Shown here piece after piece: positions 26,816 through 36,215 of a DNA stretch of 64,000 bases. The notes under the pieces were generated by a model that did no database searches, had not been told where the DNA came from, and was given only the letters and a program-made list of their open reading frames with translations. The stretch is from assembly GCA_034670065.1 (NCBI GenBank), contig JAXMOG010000001.1, positions 62,001 to 126,000 of the forward strand, in the 5' to 3' direction. Position 1 is the first letter of the stretch, and each line of letters begins with the position of its first letter. Made by a program: the position numbers and the translations under genes. This stretch comes from Mesobacterium_A sp034670065 (GTDB lineage: Bacteria > Pseudomonadota > Alphaproteobacteria > Rhodobacterales > Rhodobacteraceae).

Positions 26816-27607
26816 TTATCCCGGTGTCAGGAACGACCGATCGGTGTCGCCCAGAATGAAATCGGTAATCTGGCGCACATAGTCAGACGCGGTTTCGTCA
26901 GCCAGTCGTTCGGCGCGCTGTTGGAACGTGCCTTCGCCCTGTGCCAGCATCTGAAAGGCTGCGCGCAATGCGGTGATATCGCTACGTTCCAAGCCGCGCC
27001 GTTTTAGCCCGACCAGGTTCAAGCCATCCAGCTTGCCGCGCGGCGCCTGAACCAGACCATGCGGAATGACATCATTGGTCACCATGGTGACAGCGCCGAT
27101 AATGGCCCCTTGGCCAATGCGCACAAACTGGTGCACGCCGGACAATCCGCCAACGATTACATCGTCTTCCAGCACGCAATGCCCTGCAAGCGCCGAGTTG
27201 TTGACCAAAATGCAGTTGTTGCCAATGGCTACGTCATGCGCCACATGGCAGCCGGCCATGAACAGCCCGTCGTCGCCCACCCGTGTGACACCACCACCGC
27301 CTTCGGTGCCGGCATTCATGGTGACATGTTCGCGAATGCGGTTGCGCTTGCCGATTTCAAGGCGCGTGTGCTCACCCTTGAACTTCTTATCCTGCGGAAC
27401 CTCGCCAATCACCGCGAATGGGAAAATGATGGTGTCATCCCCAACGGTGGTTTCTCCTGCGATCACAACGTGGCTTTTGAGGTGCACATTCTGGCCAAGA
27501 GTAACCTGAGGGCCGATATGACAAAACGGGCCAACAACGCAGCCTGCCCCAATGCTGGCACCGTCTTCGATGATGGCGCTGGGGTGAATGGTGCTATCTG
27601 CGGTCAT
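26816..27607 (-). CDS. lpxA: UDP-N-acetylglucosamine acyltransferase
   Basis: First enzyme of lipid A synthesis; transfers a hydroxyacyl chain from ACP to UDP-GlcNAc. The 263-aa left-handed beta-helix protein has hexapeptide repeats in the first two thirds (IHPSAIIEDGASIGAGCVVGPF). GCHVAHDVAIG contains the likely catalytic His, and an alpha-helical C terminus follows. It overlaps fabZ by 4 bases. No lpxD gene is present in this cluster. Confidence 0.95.
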   Translation of the reverse strand: MTADSTIHPSAIIEDGASIGAGCVVGPFCHIGPQVTLGQNVHLKSHVVIAGETTVGDDTIIFPFAVIGEVPQDKKFKGEHTRLEIGKRNRIREHVTMNAGTEGGGGVTRVGDDGLFMAGCHVAHDVAIGNNCILVNNSALAGHCVLEDDVIVGGLSGVHQFVRIGQGAIIGAVTMVTNDVIPHGLVQAPRGKLDGLNLVGLKRRGLERSDITALRAAFQMLAQGEGTFQQRAERLADETASDYVRQITDFILGDTDRSFLTPG

Positions 27608-28068
27608 GCTTTGGGCAGGTCCATCATGGCCGAAAATTCGGCCTCTGCGGCCATTTCGCCGTCAACGGTGGCCTTGCCTGCAAATTTCCATACCTTGCCG
27701 CCGGGCTTGCCGCGTACGGTGGTCAGTTCCATTTCCAGCACGTCGCCGGGAATGACCTTGCGGCGGAACTTACATTTGTCGATGGCCATGAAGTAGATCA
27801 GCATGTCTTTGTCAGCCAGATCCAAGGCGGTGCCGACCATAATGCCTGCCGTTTGTGCCATTGCTTCTACAATGGTGACGCCGGGCATGATGGGCGTGCC
27901 GGGAAAATGGCCCTGAAAATGCGGTTCGTTCATGGTGACGTTCTTGATACCACGCGCCGATTTCGTGCCGTCGATATCGACCACCTTGTCCACCAGCAAA
28001 AACGGGTAGCGATGCGGAAGAATGCGTTGGATCAGATGGATGTCGGCGGTCAGCAAGGTATCAGTCAT
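27604..28068 (-). CDS. fabZ: 3-hydroxyacyl-ACP dehydratase
   Basis: Dehydrates beta-hydroxyacyl-ACP in fatty-acid elongation and competes with LpxA for hydroxyacyl-ACP. The 154-aa hotdog-fold protein starts at the ATG at 28068. It shows ILPHRYPFLLVDKV near the N terminus and the catalytic GHFPGTPIMPGVTIVEAMAQ helix. The open frame extends upstream without similarity. Confidence 0.95.
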   Translation of the reverse strand: MTDTLLTADIHLIQRILPHRYPFLLVDKVVDIDGTKSARGIKNVTMNEPHFQGHFPGTPIMPGVTIVEAMAQTAGIMVGTALDLADKDMLIYFMAIDKCKFRRKVIPGDVLEMELTTVRGKPGGKVWKFAGKATVDGEMAAEAEFSAMMDLPKA

Positions 28069-28078
28069 GCCCGTGTCC

Positions 28079-28690
28079 TTATTCTTTTTGTTCGGTGTCG
28101 TCCCTAGCAACCGGGTCGGTTTTGGGCAAGTCGCCCGCGGCGTCCGGTGGCATGGTTTCGCTGCCATCCCCAAATTTTGCGTCAATCCGGGCGATGGCGG
28201 TGTTGGTGATATCGACGACATCCGCCGACAAGAAGACTGTGCGCCGCTCAATAATCATAGCGGCCGCGCTTTGGCGCATGATTTCGGCTAAAATCGGCTG
28301 AACGGCGGCCAGGAATTCGCGGCGCTTCTCATCTGATTTTGCCCCCAATGCGCGGGCTTTGGCATCTTGTTCACGGCGCAGGCGTTGAACTTTTTCATCG
28401 AAAGCATCGGCCAGCAGGCGAAAATCATCAGGGGCCAGATCAGGGCGCTGTTCGGTCAGGCGCTGTTCTTCGGCAATCAGCTCTGCTTCGATCTGCCGGT
28501 TTTCACCAGCAATTGTCGCGCCTTCAGATTCCAGCTCTTTTGTCAGACGCTGGCCAAAGGCGCTGTCGGTGAACAGGCGATCCGGTTCAATTGTCAGGAT
28601 TGGGCTTTGTGGAACGATGGTCCGCGTCTCTTGTGCCTGTGCCGGGACAGTTAGCCCCAGCACCAGCAATAGGCAGAGTGCACGCACCAT
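28079..28690 (-). CDS. OmpH/Skp-family periplasmic chaperone
   Basis: A 203-aa periplasmic protein with a signal peptide (about 1-19, VPAQA-QE) and a long Glu/Arg/Gln-rich coiled-coil middle (about 60-125), as in Skp. Skp holds unfolded outer-membrane proteins for delivery to the BAM complex. The position directly after bamA supports the call. The C-terminal tail (DAAGDLPKTDPVARDD) is acidic and probably disordered. Confidence 0.85.
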   Translation of the reverse strand: MVRALCLLLVLGLTVPAQAQETRTIVPQSPILTIEPDRLFTDSAFGQRLTKELESEGATIAGENRQIEAELIAEEQRLTEQRPDLAPDDFRLLADAFDEKVQRLRREQDAKARALGAKSDEKRREFLAAVQPILAEIMRQSAAAMIIERRTVFLSADVVDITNTAIARIDAKFGDGSETMPPDAAGDLPKTDPVARDDTEQKE

Positions 28691-28699
28691 ATCAGCCCC

Positions 28700-31036
28700 C
28701 TAGAACGAGGTCGAAATCGTCAGATCGAACGTCGCTTCTTTGTCGAACTTCTCTTTTTCCAGCGCATGGCTGAAGTTGAAGCGCAGAGGACCAATTGCTG
28801 TCGTCCAGAAGATGGACGCACCGATCACGTGGCGAGCCGTAGCATCGGCATACAATACGTTGGCGTTGGTCTGATCCAAGCTCCAAAGCGAGCCCACATC
28901 GTAAAACAGGCCGCCGCTGATGCCGTATTCTTCGGGCAAAGGCAGCGGGAAGTCTGCTTCGAACCGTGCCACAGCGAACATGTTGCCGCCAAGCGCATCG
29001 TCAACACCGTTGGCAGAGTCCACTTCACGTGGGCCAATGCCGCCAAACTCAAACCCGCGCATCAGACGCGAGTTCAGCACGAAACGATCGGTGATACGGC
29101 TGCCCGACCCGGAATAGTTCAGTGCGCCACCTTCGAACGAGGCACGCAGCGTGACTTCTTCGTTCAGGACCTTGGTTTGGGCCACAGCCCGCACCGAAGT
29201 GCGCAGGAAGGAGTTGCTGTCGTCGTCAAAGCCAAAGTCCTGACCAAACTCCAACAAAACGCCCGCATTGGGGTTCAGGCCCGTCCGGCGGGTGTCAAAG
29301 CTGTAGGTATAGCCCAGCGATTGCTGCCAAAGCGGCCCGCGCGCGGCTTCTGCCGTGATCAGGCTGCCGATATTGGAATCCAAGCGCGTGATATCCGTGT
29401 AATCCGCGGTATAGCGCACGCTCAGCCGTCCGTTTTCAGACAGCGGGAACGAGAATGACGGCGAGAACGTACCCGATGCGGTATCATATTCGGCGCTGGA
29501 ATCGTCGGTTTCGGCGTATTTCAAGTCCAAACCAAACGCCACATCACGGCCAAGGAACCGGGGCTCTACAAAGCCAAAGCTGTACTCGCGGTTGTCGGTC
29601 GTGGTGGAGACACCAAGTGACAGAACCTGACCGCGACCAAGGAAGTTGCGTTCCTTGAAGTTGACCGCAGCGCCAAAGCCGGTCTGCGTGGAATATGTAC
29701 CACCGAATGAAAGCGACCCTGTGGGTTGTTCTTCAACGTCCACGTCCACAATCACTTGCTGAGGTGTCGAGCCTTCGCGTGCTTCGACCTGTGCGTCCGA
29801 GAAGAAGCCCAGTGCACGAATGCGCTCGGCGCTTTCACGAATTTCACGTGGGTTAAAGGGATCACCCTCTGCCGTTGAAAACTGGCGGCGGACAACTTGG
29901 TCCAGCGTCGTGGTGTTGCCCTCGATATCGATCCGCTCAACAAAGATGCGCGGACCACGGGTCAGCATCAATTCGACATCCAGCGTCAGATCCCGGTCAT
30001 TGCGGGTGATACGCGGTTCGACGCGGACAAAGTTCAGCCCTTCACGAATTGCCAGACGTTCCAAACGGGCAATCTCGTTTTCCACCAGATTCGGAGAATA
30101 GGTCGCGCCAGAGCGGACCTTGATGGCGGATTGGAACAAGTCCGGATCAACTTCGGGCAAGTCCGAATTGACTTCGACAGTGCCGAATTTGAACTGTTGC
30201 CCTTCTTCCACATTGAAGGTGACAAAATATCCATCACGCTCTTCGGTCAGTTCGGCGTTTACACCCGTGACCCGGAAATCCACGTAACCGCGCGACAGAT
30301 AGAAATCACGCAGCACCTGTTTATCGAATTCGATTCGGTCGGCGATGAACGTGTCACTGCGCACCAATGCGCGGAAAATACCGGCCTGTTTGGTTTGCAG
30401 CGTGCGCCGCAAACGGCGGTCCGAATAGACGCGGTTGCCAGCAAACCCAATACGCTCCACTTCGACCACACCGCCTTCGAAAACTTCGAAGATCAGATCA
30501 ACGCGGTTGTCGCTGCGGCGGATGATGCGTGGCTGAACACGGGCCGAGATACGGCCCTGCTGCGCGTATGCTTCGGTGATGCGCGCAGCGTCTGCTTCGG
30601 CTTGGGACGGGTTGAAGACACGACGCGACTGAGATTGGACAATCGCCGACAGAGCGTCGTCTTTCAAACGCTCATTGCCTTCAAAATTGATAAGATTGAT
30701 CGTTGGGTACTCTACCACCTTGATGACCAGGCGTGACCCTTGTGGCACGATCTCGACGGTTTCGAACAACCCGGAACCCAGAATACGCTGGTAGGCATCG
30801 TTCAATTCTGCGGCTGACACGGATTGCCCACGGGCGATTCCCGCGAAGGTCAAAACCGTTCCGGCCTCGATCCGCTGGTTGCCCTCGATGGACACGGAAG
30901 AAAAGCTGTAAGACTGCGCTGCAACAGGTGCAGGCAACGTGGCAAAGCCTAAGCCACATGCAATCGCGGTTGCCCCTAATAAAGCCCGCAATTTGTTGCG
31001 CGACATCGGCGCGCCCACCCACTCACCGTTGGTCAT
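28700..31036 (-). CDS. bamA: Outer-membrane assembly factor BamA
   Basis: Central component of the BAM machine that inserts beta-barrel proteins. The 778-aa protein has a signal peptide, five POTRA domains (about residues 45-440) and an Omp85 barrel ending in Phe (DLTISTSF). RGFEFGGIGPRE is the conserved RGF/Y loop of Omp85 proteins. The ATG at 31036 has GGAA 8 bases upstream; an ATG ten codons later (31006) would give a more ordinary signal-peptide start, MSRNKLRALLG. A possible -35 TTGACA lies upstream. Confidence 0.95.
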   Translation of the reverse strand: MTNGEWVGAPMSRNKLRALLGATAIACGLGFATLPAPVAAQSYSFSSVSIEGNQRIEAGTVLTFAGIARGQSVSAAELNDAYQRILGSGLFETVEIVPQGSRLVIKVVEYPTINLINFEGNERLKDDALSAIVQSQSRRVFNPSQAEADAARITEAYAQQGRISARVQPRIIRRSDNRVDLIFEVFEGGVVEVERIGFAGNRVYSDRRLRRTLQTKQAGIFRALVRSDTFIADRIEFDKQVLRDFYLSRGYVDFRVTGVNAELTEERDGYFVTFNVEEGQQFKFGTVEVNSDLPEVDPDLFQSAIKVRSGATYSPNLVENEIARLERLAIREGLNFVRVEPRITRNDRDLTLDVELMLTRGPRIFVERIDIEGNTTTLDQVVRRQFSTAEGDPFNPREIRESAERIRALGFFSDAQVEAREGSTPQQVIVDVDVEEQPTGSLSFGGTYSTQTGFGAAVNFKERNFLGRGQVLSLGVSTTTDNREYSFGFVEPRFLGRDVAFGLDLKYAETDDSSAEYDTASGTFSPSFSFPLSENGRLSVRYTADYTDITRLDSNIGSLITAEAARGPLWQQSLGYTYSFDTRRTGLNPNAGVLLEFGQDFGFDDDSNSFLRTSVRAVAQTKVLNEEVTLRASFEGGALNYSGSGSRITDRFVLNSRLMRGFEFGGIGPREVDSANGVDDALGGNMFAVARFEADFPLPLPEEYGISGGLFYDVGSLWSLDQTNANVLYADATARHVIGASIFWTTAIGPLRFNFSHALEKEKFDKEATFDLTISTSF

Positions 31037-31069
31037 AACACTGTTCCAATAGACATCCCTAGACCTCAG

Positions 31070-31098
31070 GGAGTAACGGGATTGGAGCAGCTTGTCAA
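31070..31098 (-). promoter_or_regulatory. Candidate bamA promoter
   Basis: On the minus strand a perfect TTGACA (31098-31093) is followed after 17 bases by TACTCC (31075-31070), a poor -10. It lies about 35-60 bases upstream of the bamA ATG. A short hairpin GGCGC/GCGCC with four T residues (31101-31113) sits immediately before it and could end the preceding smORF transcript. Confidence 0.3.
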
Positions 31099-31165
31099 AA
31101 GGCGCAGTGCGCCAAAGCGCAGGTTTTCAAGAGTCGTAATTGAAGAGCCGCAGAGTCAGGTCGTG

Positions 31166-31294
31166 TTAAAGGAGCGAGCCGACAAATGCGCCAAGCCAAA
31201 GTGCGAAAACGATGGTCGCAATGTACAAAAGGCGATCCCAATTCAGGTTCACCAAAAGTCGTACACCAGCATATCCATTATGAATCGTTTGCAT
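31166..31294 (-). CDS. 42-aa small membrane protein between rseP and bamA
   Basis: A frame of 43 codons starts at the ATG at 31294 and ends in TAA at 31166. The product has a polar N-terminal half (MQTIHNGYAGVRLLVNLNWD) and a strongly hydrophobic C-terminal half (about residues 22-42, ending LGAFVGSLL), so it is probably a single-pass membrane protein. The hydrophobic pattern and use of preferred codons argue against chance. The RBS is weak. It fills an otherwise empty gap in the envelope cluster. I do not recognise a named family. Confidence 0.55.
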   Translation of the reverse strand: MQTIHNGYAGVRLLVNLNWDRLLYIATIVFALWLGAFVGSLL

Positions 31295-31312
31295 TGTTGT
31301 CACTCACTTCGT

Positions 31313-31337
31313 TCGGGCTGATTGAAAACTAGCCCGA
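31313..31337 (-). terminator. Hairpin downstream of rseP
   Basis: TCGGGCT (31313-31319) and AGCCCGA (31331-31337) form a 7-bp stem with an 11-base loop, between the rseP stop and the small membrane ORF. No T-run follows on the minus strand. Confidence 0.4.
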
Positions 31338-31404
31338 CAATGTGGTCAGAATTTGACGAAGATTCGCGCCCCCGTCGCCTTCTGCAATGACAATTGGTTG
31401 GTTC

Positions 31405-32748
31405 TTATGGGCAGAACAGATCGTTCGTCAGGCCAAAGACCATCAAACCCAACACCAAGGTCAACCCGATCGACATCATAACCCGCAACGCGCCATCCGA
31501 TGGTGGACGTCCTGCCAGCGCCTCATAGGCGTAAAACACCAGGTGGCCGCCATCCAGTACAGGCACGGGAAACAGGTTTAGCAAACCAACGGCTGTCGAC
31601 AGCACCGCGATAAACCAGATGAAACTGGTTGTGCCCTGACTGGCCATAGCGCCAGAGGTTTCTGCAATGCCCAAAGGCCCAGACAGGTTGCAGGTGCTGA
31701 TCGCCCCAGTAGCCATATGCCAAAGGCCTGAAATTGACCCGGACATAATATCGCCGGTCTGCGAAACCGCGCCTGTCAGGCTGTCCCACAGGCCAGCTGG
31801 ACCAGTGGCGGGTTCAAAGAACATGCCACCGGCAATGCCAATCCGGTAAACTGTGCGGAAACTGTTGTCTTCCTGCGGCTCGTCCGTGCGTCGTGGTGTC
31901 AGGTCTTGTTGCAGGATGTCGCCGCCGCGCCAGACTTCCAACGCCAATGTGCGCCCTTCTGAGGCTTCAACGGCAGCACGCAATTGGTCAAACGCATAAA
32001 TCGGTGTGCCGTCGATCGACAGAATCACATCGTCTGCCAAAATCCCGGCATCCATCGCGGCAGAGCGCGGGACAACCTGCGTTACCATCGGTGGATAGGG
32101 GTACGGGCCATCAACGGTCAACGTCTGCCCATCGCGGCGCACGGTGTATTCCAGCGTTTCTTGCTGCGGCAAAGCGGTCATGACTTCTTCGAACAATTGC
32201 GGTTCGTCAAAGCTGGGCAAAGGCGTGCCTTCAATTTCCAGCAGCACATCGCCTTGGTGCAATTCCTGAATGGATGGGTTCGGGCGCAAATCCCCCACGG
32301 TCAGGGGTTCGCTTACCGTGCCACGCAGCATGAAAATTCCGGTGAAGATCAGGATCGAAAGGATGAAGTTGAACACTGGTCCTGCGGCCACGGTGGCTGC
32401 GCGGGCCCAAAGGGGCGCGCCGTGCATCGTGTGGCGCATTTCGTCGTCATTCAGATGGGACATGGCATCTTCGTCCACGCCGCCAGACGCATTGGCATCA
32501 CCGGCAAATTTCACATAGCCGCCGAACGGCAGCGCGGCGATCTGCCATTTGGTGCCGTGTTTGTCATAGCGCGAATACAGCACAGGACCAAAGCCCAGCG
32601 AAAACACATCGGCCTTGATGCCGGACCAGCGGCCAACGATGTAATGGCCGTATTCGTGAATGGCCACGATCACAGACAATGCCGCCACAAAGGCCACCAG
32701 AGTCCAAATCGCATTGCCGAATTGGGGGATCAGTGCTGCTAAATCCAC
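31405..32748 (-). CDS. rseP: Site-2 metalloprotease RseP (RIP protease)
   Basis: Inner-membrane zinc protease that cleaves anti-sigma factors and signal-peptide remnants within the membrane. The 447-aa protein has HEYGH at residues 31-35 in the first membrane segment, two tandem PDZ-like regions (about 150-310) and the C-terminal NLFPVPVLDGGH motif carrying the third metal ligand. Gene order dxr-rseP-bamA is conserved in proteobacteria. Confidence 0.94.
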   Translation of the reverse strand: MDLAALIPQFGNAIWTLVAFVAALSVIVAIHEYGHYIVGRWSGIKADVFSLGFGPVLYSRYDKHGTKWQIAALPFGGYVKFAGDANASGGVDEDAMSHLNDDEMRHTMHGAPLWARAATVAAGPVFNFILSILIFTGIFMLRGTVSEPLTVGDLRPNPSIQELHQGDVLLEIEGTPLPSFDEPQLFEEVMTALPQQETLEYTVRRDGQTLTVDGPYPYPPMVTQVVPRSAAMDAGILADDVILSIDGTPIYAFDQLRAAVEASEGRTLALEVWRGGDILQQDLTPRRTDEPQEDNSFRTVYRIGIAGGMFFEPATGPAGLWDSLTGAVSQTGDIMSGSISGLWHMATGAISTCNLSGPLGIAETSGAMASQGTTSFIWFIAVLSTAVGLLNLFPVPVLDGGHLVFYAYEALAGRPPSDGALRVMMSIGLTLVLGLMVFGLTNDLFCP

Positions 32749-32762
32749 GCGTCCTGCCTTTA

Positions 32763-33926
32763 CTACTTTAAAATGACGTCATCGGCCGTCTTACGTGCCA
32801 AATGGTCTGCACGGAGCACGTTATCAAGGGTAAACTCGGCACGAATAAGGCCCGCATCGGCCGTCAAACGGTCCAAAACCGTCTCAACCGTGCTGGCCAT
32901 ATCCAGAAAACCAATCCGTTTATCCAGAAATGCGTCCAAGGCCCGTTCCTTGGCAGCATTGAAAATTGCGCCGGTCATTCCGCGGGTTTCCATCACTTCC
33001 TGCGCCAAGCGCAATGCGGGCCAGCGTTCGCTATCAGCGGGGCGGAAGGTCAAGCTGCCGACTTTGCCCAGATCCAGCCGCTCAACCGGCAGGTTTTTGC
33101 GATCTGGGTAATGCAGCGCATAACCGATGGCATGGCGCATATCTGATGGGCCAACATGGGCCATCAATGCCCCATCGCCAAAGCCAACCAAGGCGTGAAT
33201 CAACGATTCAGGATGGATCAGCGTTTCGATCTGTGATGGCTTCAGGTCAAAAAACTCTCTGGTTTCAATAAGTTCCAGAGCCTTGTTGAACATTGATGCG
33301 CTGTCGATGGTGATGCGCTGTCCCATATCCCAGTTCGGGTGCGTTGCGGCCTGCTCCGGTGTGGCCTTGGCCATTTCCGCAACCGTCCAGTCACGGAACG
33401 CGCCGCCGGACGCGGTGATGATCACGCGCTCCACCTCGGCCAGTTTTTCGCCGACCAGGGCTTGAAACACCGCCGAATGCTCTGAATCCACAGGTAAAAC
33501 AGACCCGCCATGATCACGGGCGGTTTGCATAACCAAAGGGCCCGCGCAGACCATGCTTTCCTTGTTGGCCAGCGCCAGCGCAGCACCTTGTTTCAGCGCG
33601 GTCAGGCCGGGCGCCAACCCGGCAGCGCCCACAATGGCCGACATCACCCAATCGGCGGGACGCTCTGCCGCTTCGATCAGGGCGCCCTGCCCGGCGGCCA
33701 CGGAAATTCCGGTGCCTGATAGCGCGTCTTTCAGTGCTTCCAGACAATCGTCATGGGCCGTCACCGCCAGATCAGCCTTTAACAGCACGGCGTCTTTGGC
33801 CAGCTGGGCCACATTGCGCCCGCCCGTCAAAGCAACAACATCATATTTCTGTGGATCGCGGGCGATCAGGTCAATCGTGTTCTGGCCGATGGACCCTGTC
33901 GCGCCAAAAATGGAGACGCGTTTCAT
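32763..33926 (-). CDS. dxr: 1-deoxy-D-xylulose 5-phosphate reductoisomerase
   Basis: Second enzyme of the MEP isoprenoid pathway. The 387-aa protein has the NADPH loop GATGSIGQNT (8-17), the substrate/metal segment LPVDSEHSAVFQ and ASGGAFRDW, and MGQRITIDSASMFNKALELIE. All are diagnostic of DXR. It supplies precursors for the adjacent uppS product. It overlaps cdsA by 4 bases. Confidence 0.96.
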   Translation of the reverse strand: MKRVSIFGATGSIGQNTIDLIARDPQKYDVVALTGGRNVAQLAKDAVLLKADLAVTAHDDCLEALKDALSGTGISVAAGQGALIEAAERPADWVMSAIVGAAGLAPGLTALKQGAALALANKESMVCAGPLVMQTARDHGGSVLPVDSEHSAVFQALVGEKLAEVERVIITASGGAFRDWTVAEMAKATPEQAATHPNWDMGQRITIDSASMFNKALELIETREFFDLKPSQIETLIHPESLIHALVGFGDGALMAHVGPSDMRHAIGYALHYPDRKNLPVERLDLGKVGSLTFRPADSERWPALRLAQEVMETRGMTGAIFNAAKERALDAFLDKRIGFLDMASTVETVLDRLTADAGLIRAEFTLDNVLRADHLARKTADDVILK

Positions 33927-34723
33927 TGTGCCCCCGGAGGAAACCCAGTGAACAGCCCGGCAACAACCACCAGCAGTGCCGCCCCCAACATGCCATCAAA
34001 CCGATCCAGCAAACCGCCATGACCGGGGATTAGGTGAGAACTGTCTTTGACCCCTGCCCGCCGCTTGATCGCGCTTTCGGCCACATCGCCAATCTGGCTG
34101 GCCATGCTGACCGCGACAGACACCACTGTCAGCCCGAATCCAGCTTGGGTGAACAGGGCAAAGATCAATCCGACAACCGCTGCGCCAACCCAGCCGCCGG
34201 CGCTGCCGCTCCACGTTTTTTTGGGGCTGACACGCGGCCAAAGCTTTGGCCCACCAATGGCGCGACCAACAAAATATCCAGCAATATCAGTAACGATAAC
34301 AACCAGCAGCAACCAACCGATCCAGACAATGCCGAAATCGTCGCGCATCCCGATGAGGCCATAGCCAGCGATCAGGATCAGGGCTGTGAAGATGGTGAAT
34401 GTTGGTTTGTTGTGTTCAACACCGCTGATGCTGGGCGCCAGACCTACGATGGATGGCAACAGCAGCAACGGCAGGGCGAAAAATGGGCCCATGTAGCTGG
34501 CAATAAACAAACAGACACAGGTGAACGCGCCCAATATCAGCGGTGTTTGTGCACGGCCCGGATCGAGCATCCGCACCAGTTCCCACACCATCAGGCCACA
34601 AACCACTGAAATCAGAAGATGAAAGGTCAGGCCCCCGGCCCAAACGCCCACTGCCCCGATAAGCACCATGGCCACGCCGGATGCGACACGGGCGACCAGA
34701 TCATCCCACTTGCCGCTGCTCAT
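33923..34723 (-). CDS. cdsA: Phosphatidate cytidylyltransferase
   Basis: Makes CDP-diacylglycerol for phospholipid synthesis. The 266-aa integral membrane protein has several hydrophobic segments and the signature SPKKTWSGSAGG. The C-terminal CDS motif KRRAGVKDSSHLIPGHGGLLDRFDG is also present. It overlaps uppS and dxr by 4 bases each, so the three genes are translationally coupled. Confidence 0.94.
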   Translation of the reverse strand: MSSGKWDDLVARVASGVAMVLIGAVGVWAGGLTFHLLISVVCGLMVWELVRMLDPGRAQTPLILGAFTCVCLFIASYMGPFFALPLLLLPSIVGLAPSISGVEHNKPTFTIFTALILIAGYGLIGMRDDFGIVWIGWLLLVVIVTDIAGYFVGRAIGGPKLWPRVSPKKTWSGSAGGWVGAAVVGLIFALFTQAGFGLTVVSVAVSMASQIGDVAESAIKRRAGVKDSSHLIPGHGGLLDRFDGMLGAALLVVVAGLFTGFPPGAQ

Positions 34724-35445
34724 GCTTTGACAGCGCCAAATCGGCGGTCACGTGCGCGGAAGCTTTCGGTCAGGCGCGCGAATTCTTCGGCGGTGAAATC
34801 CGGCCAAAGCGTATCCACAAACTCATATTCGGCATAGGCCGACTGCCACAGCAGGAAGTTTGAAATCCGCGCTTCGCCGCTGGTGCGGATCACCAGATCG
34901 GGATCCGGCAGAACACATGTGTCCAGATACCGGGTCAGCGTTTCTTCGTTGACCGTTTCAGCATCCAACCGGCCTGCCGCGGCATCCCGTGCCAGCCGTT
35001 TGACGGCGCGCGCCACTTCATCGCGGCTGCCGTAGTTGATGGCGATGGTCAGGTTCACGCCAGTGCAGTTTGATGTCAGCTCTTCCAGCTCATCCATCAA
35101 AACGTCCAGCTTTTTATCCAGCCGCAGTCGATCACCAATAAAGCGCACCTGCACGTTTTCTTCTTTCAGCGCGCGGGCCTCTTTGCTGATGTAACGGCGA
35201 AAAAGGCTCATCAATCCGGCCACTTCGACCTGAGTCCGTTTCCAGTTCTCGGTCGAAAAGGCAAATATTGTCAGATATTTAACGCCAGCATCCGGGCAGG
35301 CTTCGACAATTTCGCGCACGCGCCGCGCCCCGGCATGGTGGCCAAATAACCGAGGGCGGCCACGCATGGTCGCCCAGCGTCCGTTGCCATCCATGATGAT
35401 AGCGACGTGCCGGGGGCCACCTGTGTCGCGGATCGGTTTATGCAT
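34720..35445 (-). CDS. uppS: Undecaprenyl diphosphate synthase
   Basis: cis-Prenyltransferase that builds the C55 carrier for peptidoglycan and polysaccharides. The 241-aa protein has VAIIMDGNGRWA with catalytic Asp19. FAFSTENWKR and the C-terminal DLVIRTSGEARISNFLLWQ follow. It sits between frr and cdsA, as in most proteobacteria. Confidence 0.95.
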   Translation of the reverse strand: MHKPIRDTGGPRHVAIIMDGNGRWATMRGRPRLFGHHAGARRVREIVEACPDAGVKYLTIFAFSTENWKRTQVEVAGLMSLFRRYISKEARALKEENVQVRFIGDRLRLDKKLDVLMDELEELTSNCTGVNLTIAINYGSRDEVARAVKRLARDAAAGRLDAETVNEETLTRYLDTCVLPDPDLVIRTSGEARISNFLLWQSAYAEYEFVDTLWPDFTAEEFARLTESFRARDRRFGAVKA

Positions 35446-35471
35446 AACGCGCCGGTCTCCGTCATACAGGC

Positions 35472-36035
35472 TTAAACCTGCATGATCTCTTCTTGTTTGG
35501 TTTCCAGGGTCTGATCGACCTTGCGGATATAATCGTCGGTCAGTTCCTGAACTTCGGATTCCCAGAATTTCTGATCATCTTCCGACAGTCCGTCGGATTT
35601 GGCCTTCTTGATCTGGTCCATACCGTCACGGCGCACGTTACGTACTGAAACGCGAGCGTGTTCAGCGTAGTTACCGGCCACTTTGCCCAGTTCACGGCGG
35701 CGCTCTTCGTTCAATTCGGGGATCGGCAACATGATGATTGTGCCGTTCAGCTGTGGGTTGATGCCCAAGCCGCTTTCACGGATCGCTTTTTCAACTTTGC
35801 CGACCAGACCTTTGTCCCAGACGTTGATCGTAACCATGCGTGGTTCCGGCACGTTTACGGTGCCGACCTGGTTGATTGGCGTCATTTGGCCATAGGCATC
35901 CACTTGCACAGGTTCCAGCATCGAAGCCGAGCCACGCCCCGTGCGGAGCGACGCCAACTCTGTGCGCAAATTGGAAATGGCACCGTCCATACGGCGCTTC
36001 AGATCGTCGGTATCAAGTTCGAAATCGTCAGACAT
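35472..36035 (-). CDS. frr: Ribosome recycling factor
   Basis: Splits post-termination ribosomes together with EF-G. The 187-aa protein starts at the ATG at 36035; upstream codons of the open frame show no similarity. The three-helix-bundle motifs RTGRGSASMLEPVQVDAYG and the C-terminal QELTDDYIRKVDQTLETKQEEIM are typical. In most proteobacteria pyrH lies directly upstream; here a Hint-domain gene on the opposite strand separates them, so frr needs its own promoter at 36036-36215. Confidence 0.95.
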   Translation of the reverse strand: MSDDFELDTDDLKRRMDGAISNLRTELASLRTGRGSASMLEPVQVDAYGQMTPINQVGTVNVPEPRMVTINVWDKGLVGKVEKAIRESGLGINPQLNGTIIMLPIPELNEERRRELGKVAGNYAEHARVSVRNVRRDGMDQIKKAKSDGLSEDDQKFWESEVQELTDDYIRKVDQTLETKQEEIMQV

Positions 36036-36215
36036 AGTCTTTTTCAGCCTGCAGCCGTTTGTATCGCTAACGTATCTATTCCAGCAGAGGCCAGATGTAT
36101 AGGGCTTCTCCACCCCGCAACCACCATATCCGGGATTGTGGGCACCCTATTTCGTCATTCGATACCTGATATTTACCATCGCCGGGGGATAACGCCGCGT
36201 CTGCGGAGTTTCGGC

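Noticed and set aside
35658..36215. Upstream extension of the Hint-protein frame
   Set aside because: It lies antisense to frr and has no Hint-family similarity. The ATG at 36216 is more plausible.
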